NCBI GenBank assembly: GCA_031841125.1
Contig: CM063113.1
Coordinates: 55,607,211 to 55,671,210, forward strand
DNA length: 64,000 nucleotides
DNA from: Acanthococcus lagerstroemiae
Lineage: Eukaryota; Arthropoda; Insecta; Hemiptera; Eriococcidae
Reading direction: 5' to 3'
The translations under genes were made by a program, and so were the position numbers. The notes under the pieces are model-generated. The model had not been told where the DNA came from, searched no databases, and was given only the letters and a program-made list of their open reading frames with translations. Shown in pieces: positions 23,381-37,200 of this stretch (within the stretch, counting starts at the first letter, position 1; each line of letters starts with the position of its first letter).

Positions 23381-23900
23381 TCAACAAACTCTCGTTTTCT
23401 TAATTTTGAGTGCCCTCGATGCGGTCCAGACTACACACTTCTTACAGTAATGCCGCAAAATCCTCGAGAGGCTCATTAAAAGTCTCCTAACCGCTTTACT
23501 AGGTCCTCGTAGGTACTTCATACGCTGGCTAAAGGCGGCCATCTCTCGATCTGCTTTCTCGGCCGCCGTCTTCATATGCTTCTGGAAAATCTACCTTCTA
23601 TCGCACCTTAATCGCAGATGTTTTAGAGCCTTATTTCCAGACCTTTCAAGCGGAAGGTGGCGGGACTGTCACGGCTTCCATCTTCTGAGCTGCTAAACAC
23701 AATCCGGCCGACTCAATACAGCGTGCCAAAGCTTTCATTGCCTCATTCATCTTCATCTCCATCTCAGCAACAGTGTTCTCGTTGCACACCACCAGGGTTC
23801 ATCCATACAGCAGATAAGCTTCACCACCATCGGCTGCGCGATCTTCAAAATGTCGTTGAACGCGAGGTTCTACAGAAGTCGGTGCCCGAGAACCGAATCT
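23381..23900 (-). pseudogene. R1-like reverse transcriptase fragment
   Basis: On the minus strand 23575-23381 reads HMKTAAEKADREMAAFSQR then LRGPSKAVRRLL, and upstream (about 23760-23640) ALARCIESAGLCLAAQKMEA. The order (K-rich segment after the active site, then the A...KA...LRGP..RR.LL helix) matches R1-clade polymerases. Stops and shifts are present and the YADD box is not readable. It lies 0.8 kb upstream of the nucleotidase exon 1. Confidence 0.55.
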
Positions 23901-24688
23901 AACTTTCTGAAACCTCACAACTGGCCATCCTAATGACTGATAACACTAACTCGTATCTCATATCAACGATATAAGTGATAACAACGGTATTGCGATCGAA
24001 TAATATTCAATAATCTCGCGGTATTTTCGAAAGGTCTACAGATCAAATTTTAGTGATTTACAAAGTCCGATGATACAGTAAATATCTACTTCGTGTTCTT
24101 AACTAAAAACCGTACATTATTGAATGATAAAAATACACAGATTAACATTTTCAATGTGCAGCGTAAAAGCAATAACAAACTTCGTATATTAATAAAATCG
24201 ACCCATTTCCACAATTCAAGTCAAGCCTAATGAGATGATCGACAGATACATATATATTTTGAAACCAGGTTTTTCTTCCGTGTATGTGGTTCGCGTCAAA
24301 GTTCGTGAATAAATCATAAGTGTGATGCTTAGCTAATACTTGCTTATTCCGTAATAAAAAAAAAAAAAAATCGCACTGGGGGTCAACTGACCAGCCGGCA
24401 AGAAAACTACGCGTATAAAATCGTATCAATATCAAAATCGAAATATACTTCGCATCATCCACGCAAAATCAAATTACTAATTTCGCGACATCGAAATATT
24501 CATAACGACCTCAAATCACAACAACCGGTTCGACTGCGCCGAGGAGTTGTCAGGAGGGACGAACAGATTTCGGACGCTGGTGCTCGGCAAGTAACACGGG
24601 TGCATTTTTGTTTTTGTATTTTCATTTTTGTACTACAATTTTCGGGTTTTCGCGCTCATCAGTCGGCCGTTCTACCGCCGGAATCGGA
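23901..24688 (+). promoter_or_regulatory. Presumed promoter and 5' UTR of the 5'-nucleotidase gene
   Basis: No TE is recognisable in this stretch just upstream of exon 1. An arthropod-type initiator TCAGTC lies at 24659-24664, 25 bp before the ATG, and 24530-24600 is relatively rich in GC. There is no clear TATA box at a fitting distance. The initiator match is short, and transcription may start elsewhere or at a distant untranslated exon. A poly(A) run sits at about 24356-24370. Confidence 0.3.
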
Positions 24689-25042
24689 ATGAACGTGAGA
24701 TGGATGCTGGCGCTAGTCGTCGCCGTCCGCGCGCTCAGCTCGGTCTCATGCGACTTCGAGCTGCTGCTGCTGCACACCAACGACATGCACGGGCAATTCG
24801 GGCCGACCGACGTCGACTCCCAACCACTGACTCTAGCCAGCACTGAAGTCACCAAACGGAACTACGGCGGATTCGCCAGAGTCAAATACGCGGTCAACCA
24901 GGCCAAGGCAAGAGCCGCCTTGGAGGGAGTGCCTTCTCTCTTCCTGAACGCCGGTGACACATTTCTGGGCTCCCCTTTGTACACTCTGCATAAGCATAAA
25001 ATCGTAGCTGATCTCATGAACATGATGGATATCAACGCTATG
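24689..25042 (+). CDS. 5'-nucleotidase exon 1 (residues 1-118)
   Basis: Carries the start codon, the signal peptide and the first two metal motifs (HTNDMH, NAGD). The frame stays open upstream to 24608, but the ATG at 24689 is preferred because the hydrophobic leader begins there and ends in VSC just before the mature-like DFELLLLHTND. The exon ends exactly on a codon (phase 0) at the consensus donor gtaagt. Base composition is clearly richer in GC than the flanks. Without splicing, the frame would stop after 7 intronic codons. Confidence 0.92.
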
Positions 25043-28000
25043 GTAAGTTGGCACAGCCTTAAGTGACGACCTTTTCTCCGGTGACGGATTTAAGTGAAAT
25101 GTAAAGTATGTCTCGGGATACGCCGTTGAAAGCCCCTTCCCCCCGCATCTTCCAGTGAACATTTTATTCTTCCTATTTTGCTTTTCTTTCTTCTCTCTAG
25201 CAGTTTCTATTCATGACTTTCTCTCTTCAGTCGCCCCTTGCTCATCGCTTCTAGGGTATTTTTCACACTTTACTAAGAGTTTCAAGATCGTCGAAGACTA
25301 TTAGAATTAAATTAGCACCTGAAAAAAACTTCTGAGGTAAATGAAGTATAGCCTGGTGCAATAGTCGCGACATTTATTTTTTGTTTGAGATCCGCTAAGT
25401 TATGCCCGACGATAGCCAGAGCTGTTATTGAGTTTTATTTGTTTTTATTTATATATTTTTTGTTTGCAAACTGGAATAGACATTTTATATTATACTTAGG
25501 CGATTGCCGGTGGTGGCACATTTGAGCCCCACTGGCACATTTATATTTTGGTGGCTCATTGAGTGGCACATTAAGATCGTATTGCACATTGTGGCACATT
25601 TTCTGTTGATAATTGATTTTCTGGGAAAATACGCCATTTTCTTCATGGAATTGAAAATAATAATTCACATATGAAAAATTCCCTTCTAGTTGTCTGCAGT
25701 GTAGTACACGACTACAGGACAGGACGGTTTCATTGCTGGTTGCAAGATTTGTTATTAATCACTGATTATGATTTGTGACGTTAAAGTATCGAAAAAATTC
25801 GGTATCGATACATACCGATACTTTTGTGAAGCACCCTATAAGCCTAAAAGGTGTCGCGGGAGCTCCGCGAGAGATCGGCATTGTGATTTTTAATCGTAAT
25901 TGACTAGTTGAGCCTGAACTCTAACAAGAAATTAGCGTAAATGTACTTTAAATAAAAATAATAATAATGTCAGAGAGAGTTAGATTCGAACTTGAAAGTT
26001 GTAAGAGAAAATGAATTATAGCCATCAATGTGCTCTAACATTATGTAATGTACCATTCGCGCTCTAGACTCTATTCGGCTCTATCACGCTTTATTCTACA
26101 AAATGACAGGTGGCACGAAGTGGCACATTTTCCCCATTTTTCAGGATTTCCACCGGCAACACGGCGTCTATCCCGCCCACCTTTGGGCATCGGCGTCTGT
26201 CGCATTCTGCCAGAGTCTCCTGTCGAGCGCATTAATAGCCCAGTGAGGGCCGATGTATTTCACAATCTCATCTAGCCATCTTACGGGTGGCCTCCCTCGC
26301 TTCTTTCTTCATGTCCCGTGGGACTAAGAGTGTTGCCAGCAGGTTCCACTTGCTCCTGTCTCCCCTGGCCATATGTCCTCCATACTTAAATTGAAGCCTT
26401 TATAATATATCCGATATCTTTAATTTTTGTCTTCTCTTTCATTTTATCGATACTAATTTTGTCTTTCAACTGATACTAAGTATGCTCCTCAGCATTGCGT
26501 GCTGAGTTTTCTTAAGTTTAGAGGTAAACTTCCTTGTTAAAGCTCAATTCTGACACCTATAGCTCAGCATCGGCATGCACATTTCCAGAACTTTTATTTT
26601 AGTCCTAAGTTTTATTTTACTCTTTAGAATCGTCTTTTTGGCCCAAAAAGCCCGCTATTTGTTTGCTATTCTGATGCTCATTTCTTTGGATGCCCTCCCG
26701 TCGGAGGATATACTCTGACCCAGGTATTTATATTCTTTTACTTTTTTGATTGTTAGTCTCCGTAGTTTGATAGATTCGATCCCGTCCTCGTTTGTCATTG
26801 TTTTGGTTTTGGATACATTCATGCTGAGACCCACCTTGACACATTCGTCTTTTAGTTCGGTTCCCATTCTGATCAGCTCGTTTACGTTTTTACCAATCAT
26901 TACAATATCGTCCGTGAACCTCAGATTGTTTAGTGTTTTCCCTCCTATTTTTAGCTCCCGTCCATCCCATTCCATTTTCCTGAAAATTTCTTCCAAAAAT
27001 AGCGTTAAAAATATGTACATATTCAGGGAAATAGGGTTCCTCTGTTTAATCCCTCTCTGAATTGGAAAGATTTCACCCGGCTCAGGATTTCTTGTATAAC
27101 TTATTTACAGCTAGGATAATTTCTCTTGAGACACCCTGTTTGGTAAGTGCTGCTGTCATGCTGGCATAGGCTACGGAATCAAATGCCTTGTTCAAATCTA
27201 CAAAAAGCAAACTTATTTTCATATCATGTTCTTTGGTTTCTTTCTAATATTTGATTCATTGTATGTATGTGATCCCACGGGGGTGTAATCATTTCTACAC
27301 CCCGCCTGTTCGATCGGTTGGTTGAAGTCTAGGGTTCCGTAAATTCTACTTTTTAGAAGAATCATAAATAGCTTGCGTATATTAGGCGACTGACTTATGG
27401 GGCGATAGTTATTTATATCCGCTTGATTACCCTTCTTGAATAGGAGTATTATTTCCAAGATTCCCCTGCTACCTGGTATATCATCGCCCCTACGATTTTG
27501 TTGAAAATTTTGGTTATTGTGGGTACTATCCCTTCAGTCAGTGATTTTATCTCGTATTCGATGCCGTCCGGCCCTGGTGCTTCGTTGATTTTTAATTTTT
27601 TGACTGCCTTGAGTACTTCCTCTTCAAAGGTGGTTCAGATTCATGGTCAAGGGTGACCGGAGGATGTTCATCAATTACGTTTTCCTCCCCCCATTCACTC
27701 TCAGCCCTCGCTGAAAGAATATGTTTATAAAATTTTGTTGCTAGTTCGATAATGCCTGCTCTATTGTACACATTTGTACCATCACTTGCACTCGGTTTAG
27801 TAAGGAGGCTTTTGCCTTCGGTAATTCGTTTTGCCACCTTTTTTGTGGACCAGCTCTCTTCTAGTGTTTCGTTCACTATATTCTCTTCATACGCATTCAA
27901 GTCTTTCCTAACCTCTTTCTTGATGAGTTTACTCGGCTCTGTTAATTCAACTTTTTCCCTCGCTGTTTTGCTTTGTTTGTTTCTGAGTTTGGCTCTCCTT

Positions 28001-28213
28001 AGAATGAGTTCTTTGGTCCCTATGCTAATTTGGTCATCCATACTTCAACTCGTCTTCTGAGAGCCAAACTCACTGGCAGTCTTGTAAATGAGTTTTTCCA
28101 AAAGGTTGTATAGGTTTTGTGCGCTCTCCGTGTCTCGGGCTGACCTTTCGGCGAGAGTGTTTTTTATTTTCTGGATTACCTCTGAAATTTTATATAAAGG
28201 TATTACTTGCTTC

Positions 28214-28250
<37 letters not shown>

Positions 28251-31200
28251 GATGAGTGCTTTAGTTTGAGATACGAATGTAAGTAAGTATCTTCCAGGCT
28301 TGTAGTTAGGGGTAAATTGCAAGGTTGTAAGGAAATCGTAGATGGCTACTACTGACATGGCATTTCTTAGTGCATGATCGATCTCATTTTTAGTAGCTCC
28401 ATTTGGTGACCTTCAGGACCATCTTCTTTTAGTGTTCTTTTCTAAGAAGGTAGAGATTAGTTTTAACTTAACGGCTCCGAAGAAAGGGGGCTGATAGGTC
28501 AAATTATCGATAGCGTGGTTTCACTCCTACGTGTTTGTCTGTGTTTGTATTTCATAGTTACAGCGTACCCAAAGCAATGAGCCACGCATCTCCCGTATAC
28601 TCAGGCACAGAATACATGAACAATGTTGCGCAACTTTAAACGCGTTTTTCTCGAGAACTAGTTTTTGACTACCAGCCCCCTTTTTTCGGAGCTAGTCACA
28701 TTATATTTTTTAGTCAGATGAATCAGGGTTTCCCTCATTTTTGTTAGTGTTTTGAAGTACAAATCTCCCCATACAATTTTGTTTTGAGCTCTCTATAGTC
28801 TTCACTTGGCATTGAAGTCGCCCATTACTGTTGTATTGTATTCCTCTTAGTTTTCAAAGGTTTGGTTCAGGAGGTCGTAGAACTTTCTTATTTTCCTTTT
28901 TTCTGATATAAGTGTAGGGTCATAGCATTGTATTATAGTTAAAATGGCGGGGCTCTTTAGTTTTAATTTCAAAACTGCTATCCTTTCGGATACATCCTTG
29001 ATTTCTATGATTTTGTCACTCAATGTGTTCCTAATGTAAGAACCAACCACCTACATTTCACCATGTTGCTATAATAATACAAAATATTGTTACTTGGTTT
29101 TTGACCATACATTCGCCCTTCCGCCTAATCTCCGAAAGACCAATTATATCCCACCCGATGGACTGTAACGCATTCTCCAATTCACATAATCGGTCCTCAC
29201 TGGCTAGATCCTGACAGTTTAAGTTCGAGACATTTAATTCCTCATATTTCTTTTTTCCTTTCTTTTTTGATAGTTTTCCCTTCTTTACACCCTAACTGTT
29301 TGGTGGATTTATTTCTTGTTTTCCTGTAGGTTGTGTTTGGCCAGAGTTGGGTTCGTGATTAAAGTTCGCATTGAAGTTTGTTTCCCTGCAATTTAGATTT
29401 TTTTAAGCACCTAGATTGTTGTAATTTGAGTGAGTAACATTTTAGAGAAGTTTTCTGCGCAGAATGCGACAGTAATTTGTGGACTCCTAGCCCCGCAACG
29501 TCCACATAATGTATTGGGGCGGGCTGTAATTGAGTTAGGAAACTAAAATTATGATATGTTATTAAAAAAGAAAGAAGAAGAAGAAGAAAAAAAAAAGTCA
29601 AGTTCGTAGATGAGCGCGAGTGAGGCACTGAAACGTTTACCCAGAAAATGCATAAAATCGGGTTTCCCTAAAAAATTCTATCTCTTGTACCGTAAGACCT
29701 ATCGAACTTTGAAAGTTATAAATATGTTCACCCTCGGTAAGTGTGCAACCTTGGCGTGGTGAAGGGCTCACAGAAAAACTAAGGACACATAGGGGAAAGA
29801 AAACTCCGACAGATAAACCCTGATGACAGTAAGGGGAAACTACATCAGTATTCTTACCTGGAGACGCGTCTCCACCACCACAATTACAATGGCAACTTAT
29901 GTAAATAATAATTACGGACGTAAAAAGCCTCCCATCCGAATGTCCGAGCGGATACTACCCAGTGAGAAACTATCAGAATTGAGAATAAGGACATGGAATG
30001 TAAGGACACTGAACGAGGTAGGCACAGGGACGTACCGATAGGGGGAGGCAGAGAGGGCAACTTAACTCCCACAGGGCTGTGGGAGTTTTTCACTGAGCAG
30101 TTGGGAAAATTTATCATTTCAGTCAGGCGAGTTGGAAAAATCCAACAAGTTAAGACTTTTTTTTTTTTGCTTTGGTATTTGGAAATTGAATTTAGAAGTT
30201 GGGAGAACTCAACAAGTCAAAAGGTTTTTCTTCTTTTGCATTGATACTCGGAAATTTTGAGTTGAGTCAGTTGGTCAGTTGGTCAGTTGGAAAAATCTAA
30301 CTGGTTAAAAAAAGGTTTTTTTTTTTGCTTCGATACTTAGGAATTCTGAGTTGAGTTAGGTGGGACTTTCACAATTTACCCCCCTCCCCCCCCCCCGCCA
30401 GGAAAAACTCTTCGGTACGCCCCTGGGTAGGCAAATTAGAACACTTGAAGAAAAAGATGAAACGACTAAAAGTAGATACAACAGGAATTAGCGAAGTGAG
30501 ATGGTCAGTAGAAAATGGTTTTTGGACGGGAGAGTATAGAATAATTAATACAGCAGCGAAAAGAGGCGAAAACACGATGATATCATTCACAAGAGAGCAA
30601 TTTTTTCGCACGATCGAACAAGGGACGACCTTGAAAAGGAGTTACACAGCAAAACTCCAATATAGTCTTTATCTGTTTACAACGTTAATGATGAAGAGCA
30701 GATGGGAAAGGGGCGTATGTAAAGTAAGTTATATAGCTCAAAGTTAGTTCTCGAGGTAAATGCGATAGTTTAAAGTTACCGTTTACGGGTTCTACTGTGC
30801 AGCGGACTGCACGATGGTGTCAATCAGAATTGGAATGCAAAGGGCTGTTTCCCAAAAACGATTAATTAGAAGGGAAACTTGTCGCCATACTGCCTACCCT
30901 TTACCCCTTGATAACTTAGTCAAAAAGCGAAGCTATGTTTCTTCACCGATATAAACGTTTCGAACATGTAAATAAGGACGAGAAAAGGGAATATCTCCAC
31001 AAGCTTGAACTAATAATCGACGATCCCTTTGAAGTTCTTTCTCTACAGATTCTTCGAATAACACAACGTGTCCCCGTCGTCGGCATTTCTCTTTTCTAGT
31101 AGGCGGCTCTTTTTCCGAAAAAGCGTTTAAAGATAGGGCAATCCTCAGCTCCAACGGGATTAAGATACTCACAGTAAAATCTTACAATGCTCGTTGAGAA

Positions 31201-34200
31201 GTTGCATTATTTAAGCTTTTCGAAAGGGCCAACATAACTTTCTGACATGTGTTTCATAATAGAGGGGTATCGCACATGGGGAACAGACAACCAGATACAA
31301 CACCGGTGGAGTACGGAGTATGAACTTCTTCCAGCTGATCTTAACAAAAAGATACCTACACGATGCGATTTTTCAACGGGAATTTCGCCAACTAAAAAAT
31401 TTCCAGTCAGCCGCCACCGCACAACGCGTATATTTCTCGGATTACGAGGAGGAAAAAGTCCAACTTATTTTTTCGAATGTACCTACTATAAAGTCTACAT
31501 TCGCCTATTCAAAGTGTTTGCCAAAGTTAGAAAACATAATTACTTGACCAGCTCAATTCTGCGCAATCAGCTTTCAAAATCTGAGCTTAAAATCACGTCT
31601 TCTTCTACTTCCCTCGAAAATAGCATTTTAATCGTGGGCATTCTTAGCCTTTAGAAAGTCTTTCTCCATTCTCGAGATGAAAAACATGTTTAATCGTGTT
31701 TTTAAGTCTAAACAAAAATAAATCTGGAAATCGTGTATTTTCGCATTCATTTTCAAAGGGAGAAATTTGAACTTTGCCAAAGTATTTAAAGGCCGTTCAA
31801 ATGAGAAACAAATACGTGTATAAAAAATTCAAAGAACTCAAAAATTCAATCACCAACAGGATGAACTAAAGTGGCGATAAAGAAGCTGATCTTATCATGG
31901 ACTATGGAAGTAGACTTAACCGATTGAATGACGCAAACTGTACTTCAGTATCTCTAATAGTTTCGGAGATACGAGCCTTAGAAGTTGAAAATAATACCTC
32001 AACAATGTGAAAATTCTAACCAATCTAGATTAAACGGGAATGGAAGAGGGCTTCAACGGTTTTACAAAATGGGTATGAGTGCCAAAAATGTGAAAAAAAA
32101 ATCGGGTGACCTAAAATTTAAACTGACCTTTTTAGCAAATTTTGCTGAATCAAATACGAGTAGTAAACCGTTCAGAAACTACAGTCTTCTGTTATCCTCC
32201 TCAGAGCATGAGGAAATTAATGTAAGCGCATTTATAGCAATGCTACAGAAGTTCGTTTTTACACTCTCCCACAACATTCCCGTCTATGCCCTGACATACA
32301 GTAAAAGGGATAAGAAAAAAAATTTCGAACGTGTCAGGTAGGAACTTTCCCCACCAACTAAGCTGAAGTACCGAACTTGGATCAATTTTCTCGGATCTCC
32401 GGATCTTTATACTTTTTTGTCAAATTGCCAAGAATGATTATTTTTCGTGTTGAGGAGTACATCCGATATGGTTTAAAAAAATCAGCGGTCATTTCAAAAC
32501 TTATGACCATTTTTAGCGACCTCAAATAATTTGCCTCCGAAGCCCATATCTAGAACGTGGACCTTTGAGTCCAAAAATTATGTACATGTTGTAAAAGCGG
32601 AAGAAGGAAAAAATACGCACAGAATATGTTCCATTGTCTCTGCCAACTTGTCAACTGTTTTCATGATGAAAGTAAACCTCCCCACTATGTTTGGGCTAAT
32701 AAGGGCGCCCTTTTCATACAACAGGATTTCAGTATTTCAGGGTTCTTTCACGCCACTGAGGCATGATGGGAGCCATTTTACGACCTAGTGCCCCAATACA
32801 CACGCGCTTAAAAAAAAAAAGACGTCGCGTTTTCTTAATCCATGACCGAGATACTGATTCGCTTTCGATACTTTACAATATATTCGTTTATTTTTGGTCG
32901 TTTTTCAGTGGAATTTCTTCATATCTGAACTTTGCGCGCAGCAAAATTATTCTTGCCTTAATTTCAACGTCTTTCGATGAAAATTTGTATTCCCCGGCTA
33001 GTGATGTCAATATCAAAATTTTTTCATATCGATATTATCGATAATTTCATTGCCAATATCGATATTTTCTGCATTGGTTCAAGGAAGCCGCAGGAGCGCT
33101 AATGTAGTAATTTAGCCATTTAAAGAATGGGATCTTTAGAGCAACAAATGTGATTGGGTGAAACTGATGCTGATGACACTCTGTTACTCACAAGCACGAG
33201 TAAAGCTAGTGGAGATAGTCCTCATTTCTTTTATTGGCAAAGGGATGTACCTCCATTTGTAGCAATATCTAAACTACGACTTAAGAATACAGGTATTTAC
33301 AAGAAGACTCATTTTACTATCAAATTCTCCATTGAAAAGTGATAAGTACGGGAATGCTCATCATCTAACGGTTTCAAGAGTCTTAGTCCCTTAAAACTCC
33401 AATCTCTTCTCGGTTCTCTGGATCTCTGCTTCCCTGAACTCTGATAGCTGATAAGTAGATACCTCTGTTGAAATACATGTAGTACCAAATCCTGCCACCA
33501 GGATTTTCATAACACCGGAGTTTCCAGTATTGGTAGTTCAATGTATTTGATTGGACTTTTGGAGGAGGTGCAGGCTATCTACTGCAGCGTGCAGTCGTGC
33601 ACTCTTTTATTCTCGAAAATAGATAAGATTAAACGATCTTCGATATTTGAAAATTTATAATAAATATTTTCGATACGTTAGAAATATCAATAATATCGAT
33701 AAATATTGAAAATGTTGCCATCCGGCCTCTTTATAGAGTCCAGGTCCGCATAAACATCCCCAGCTGCCTTCCCATCCTTCACTTGGCAGGCCTGGCTGTG
33801 ATGTTATTCTGTTAATCAACTACATCACAGCATGCCCAGTGTTTGTTTGTACTGTCATGTAATCTTCCTCTCTCTAATTCCATATTCATTTTGCAGACAT
33901 TGGGAAATCACGAATTCGACGAGGGTCCGTCCGGGTTACGGCAGTTCCTGAATATGGTCAACATCAACGTAATCGTATCCAATTTGGATTTTTCCGAAGA
34001 ACCGGAACTGTATAATATTACGAAGTTGAGAAAATCCTTCGTCATAAATTTAAAAGGCAGAAAAATTGGTATAGTCGGATACCTAGCCCCAGATACACAG
34101 GTATGATGCAGAAGTGTTGGCATAGGCGTAAATAGGAGGGGGGACTTAGGAAAAGTTACGCCCCCTTCCATAAAAAATTGAAAAATTATAAAAAGGATTA

Positions 34201-37200
34201 TTTTTATACTTGTCAGCCCCCCAACGAATCCCCGAACTCCAGAATGGCTATTTGCACATATAAGTGTTACTATCTGTTTATCATGTGAAAAACAAGAACA
34301 TTATTTGCGTGTCGAATTGGGATTATGTTTGGTAACTGAAGTAGATAACGTATTGATGATACGTCTATTAATGAAATACACGTAGGTATATGACCTTGCC
34401 AGATAAGAAATAAAAAAAGAGAAAAGTGCGTCCAGAATTCTAACCTCTGAGAAAATTTGGCTTACGACATATCGGCATTTCAAAGCTAATTTTGCGCCGT
34501 AGCCTTTTGGAGTTTATTCTTTTCTTCCAGAATAAGTGTGACGAAGTAAGTTGTCTTTAAACAGGAACAGTTCCCGAATTTTTGAAAATTTTTTTGGTGC
34601 CTTACTACTTTTGAAATTTATTTCTACTATACTGCTAACTGCGTGAGGATAAGTTCACTCAAGGAACTAACCACCTCCCTCACTTCGGCAGCACAAAGAC
34701 CAAGAACACGACTTCTCGGGTAAACAATATTTAAATTAAATCAACTTAAATTAAACGAACTGAAGACCTGATTCACAAAGTGCCCTTAGTCCGAAACAGC
34801 AACGTTTGGTAAATCGAAAAAACCTTCCCATTCTTTATATGAGGATGGTAACATTGATTTGATGGTTTGAACGAAAAGTTAAGGATATAGTAGCAACACT
34901 ATCAACGTTTGAAAACTATCTTACAGTTTGCGAGCTGCAGGGCCGCAAAGCGGGGAAAGTTGTGAACTAAGGGCAGGTTGTGATAGGAAGACACGGGAGC
35001 TCTCGGTGAATCTACTATGTTGTCGTCATAAAAGCGTCCCGACAGTGGGAAATTTCTGTCTTCTCAATCTGAATAATGAATGTAGAACATGTTCTTGGCT
35101 ATGCTGAGTTGGGTCACCCTTCTCACACCTCGATCAGGCAAGTACATTCAAAGTATTCCGACGGATCATAGAATTTTCACCGAGAGCTCCGGTGTCCTTC
35201 TATCACACACTGCCCTTAGTCTAAAATATCGTGTATACAACAGTATCTAGCTTGGTAAACATAACCAGTACGATTGAAAGGTGCACGGGGAAAACGACCC
35301 TAGTCAGTTTTGAAATTTCGACTTCGCCTACAGATAGCGCTCTGAGTTATCTCCAGCAACTATCAGTGCGAGTTTGCCAGCAGATATGTTACCTTGTTCA
35401 AATCAGAGATGGGCAAGATCACGATTGAAATGATCTAGATCAGATCACAGATCATAAAAAATGATCTCTGACCTAATGTTTAAAAAAAAAAAAATCATTT
35501 ACATTGGAATTGAGGAATGAGCTGGAGTGAGATCCTACAAAAGAAACAAGTCAAAATAAATTATAAAATCAAGTCAAATTCCAAAAAAGCAGTTTCGCTA
35601 GAGCCCTATAAATATGTACAAGTGAAGACATACGCCTTTTTGGCTCACACCGCGACCGTGGATACCGAATGCGACTATGCGGAGGATACCGTGTAGTCAA
35701 TTCGGCGTTTTCTGATACGCTTTTTTCAACGTAATACACAATTTTATATCGGAGGCCCAATTTAAAAAAATTCTACATTTTACACCATTTTCAATGATAC
35801 TAATAACTCATTTTGTCAACTAAATGTCGCTTGAACGGGTTTTGCTTAACAGCGTTCATTTGGCAGTTCCAAATATGTAACCACTGAAAATTGAAAACAG
35901 AAGTAGATCAAATATTGTAGAAGTAGAACAATAGAGAGAATGAGTTTGAAATAAAGGCACTAACAGTTGTAGCCCTGTAACTGTTAAAAAATCACATTGA
36001 TCCCATCTTTTTGGAAAAACTGATATCATTTTCAGATCAGATTGCGAAATTTGTCAATGATCTAGATCAGATCAAGGATCAAGAAAAATGATTTTTGATC
36101 TGATCTGATGTAAAACAAAAGATCATGCCCATCTCTGGTTCAAATTCACTATTATATTGGAACATAATGACTGTGGATACACGCTATCTGTCGGCAAAGT
36201 TAAAACTTCAAAACTGACTAGAATTCTTTTTCCCATGCACCTTTCGATTTCACTCTTTTCAGCTCTTCTTAGAACGTACATAAATTCGAGTTTTATCCTG
36301 TTTCACTTGCAAAAAAAAAATAATAATAATAATAATCAGTAACATCTGGGAGATGCGTAATTACCCTCTACACCAGATGGCGCCAAAAACCGACTTTGGG
36401 AATTTTGGACTCGGAGCACTTTGTGAATCAGGTCTTCAACTGTCAATGCAATACTCGGGATCTACCAAAAAACTCACTATTCTGACAATTCGCTCTACAT
36501 CTGAAGTCAATTTAAACCAAGTTGGCTAATTTGAAGTCACCTTTTAATATCAGTACTGTTTTGCGGGAAAAAGAAATTAAATTTGTTCCTCTTTACCAAT
36601 CTGCATTCCTCTTGGTAGAATTTTTGCAATCTTGTATGCAGCAGGATTCCCAATAATGAGATACAAATATTTGTAATCAGCGAGTCAGGGAACTCCTATA
36701 ATCTACGTATCAAAATAAGCTTATTTTGATAGGTGCCTAGTTAGTTTGATTTTTTTCAAATCAAGATAAGTTTGCCCCTTTAAATTAGAAGGGGAGCTGA
36801 AACCGGGGATGTACCAAATATCTGATGAATTATTCGAAATCAGCTCCCGCAGGAATCCTTACCCATTCATGCTATGCAGTCAGTCCATTCTCGCATTGTC
36901 TATTAGCTCGTTATCTGTCATCGGTCATTCTGACACTTGATAGTCTGCCATCAGTCATCATTCAGTGTGTCACCGGTCCGGCGTCTGGCTGCAGTTAGCC
37001 TGTCGGCAGTCGGTCAACCATCAGCCATCTGTCATTCATCACTAAATCGTCTCCATTTGTAGGGTGTGCCAATTCACTTTTTCTTCTTCTTTGGTCCAGA
37101 GCGCTTTCGACTGTTATGCCAGCACTGCACTGATGATAGCATAACAACCGAAATCGCTCTGTAACACAGAAGAAAAAAAAGGGAATTGGCACCCCCTACA

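Larger units (their letters stand above)
34762..36437. mobile_element. Inverted-repeat element, 1.7 kb, containing two younger elements
   Basis: Left end GAAGACCTGATTCACAAAGT and the reversed right end are identical over 20 bases and remain similar inward. AACT flanks both sides (34758-34761, 36438-36441), a possible 4-bp duplication. Inside lie the inverted-repeat element at 34966-35220 and the hAT MITE at 35404-36137. No coding capacity. Confidence 0.62.

Noticed and set aside
24608..24688. Upstream in-frame Met (24608) as nucleotidase start
   Set aside because: It would add 27 residues before the hydrophobic leader and bury the signal peptide; the ATG at 24689 fits secretion better.
25503..26160. 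MITE bounded by TTGCCGGTGG and its inverse
   Set aside because: The right copy lies at the 3' end of the antisense RTE, no duplication is present, and a 10-bp match can be chance.
27752..28060. Plus-strand 102-residue hydrophobic frame
   Set aside because: It is the mirror of the antisense RTE coding frame at 28041-27592.
31247..31654. 135-residue plus-strand frame in intron 1
   Set aside because: No recognisable domain, no splice context, average composition; treated as chance.
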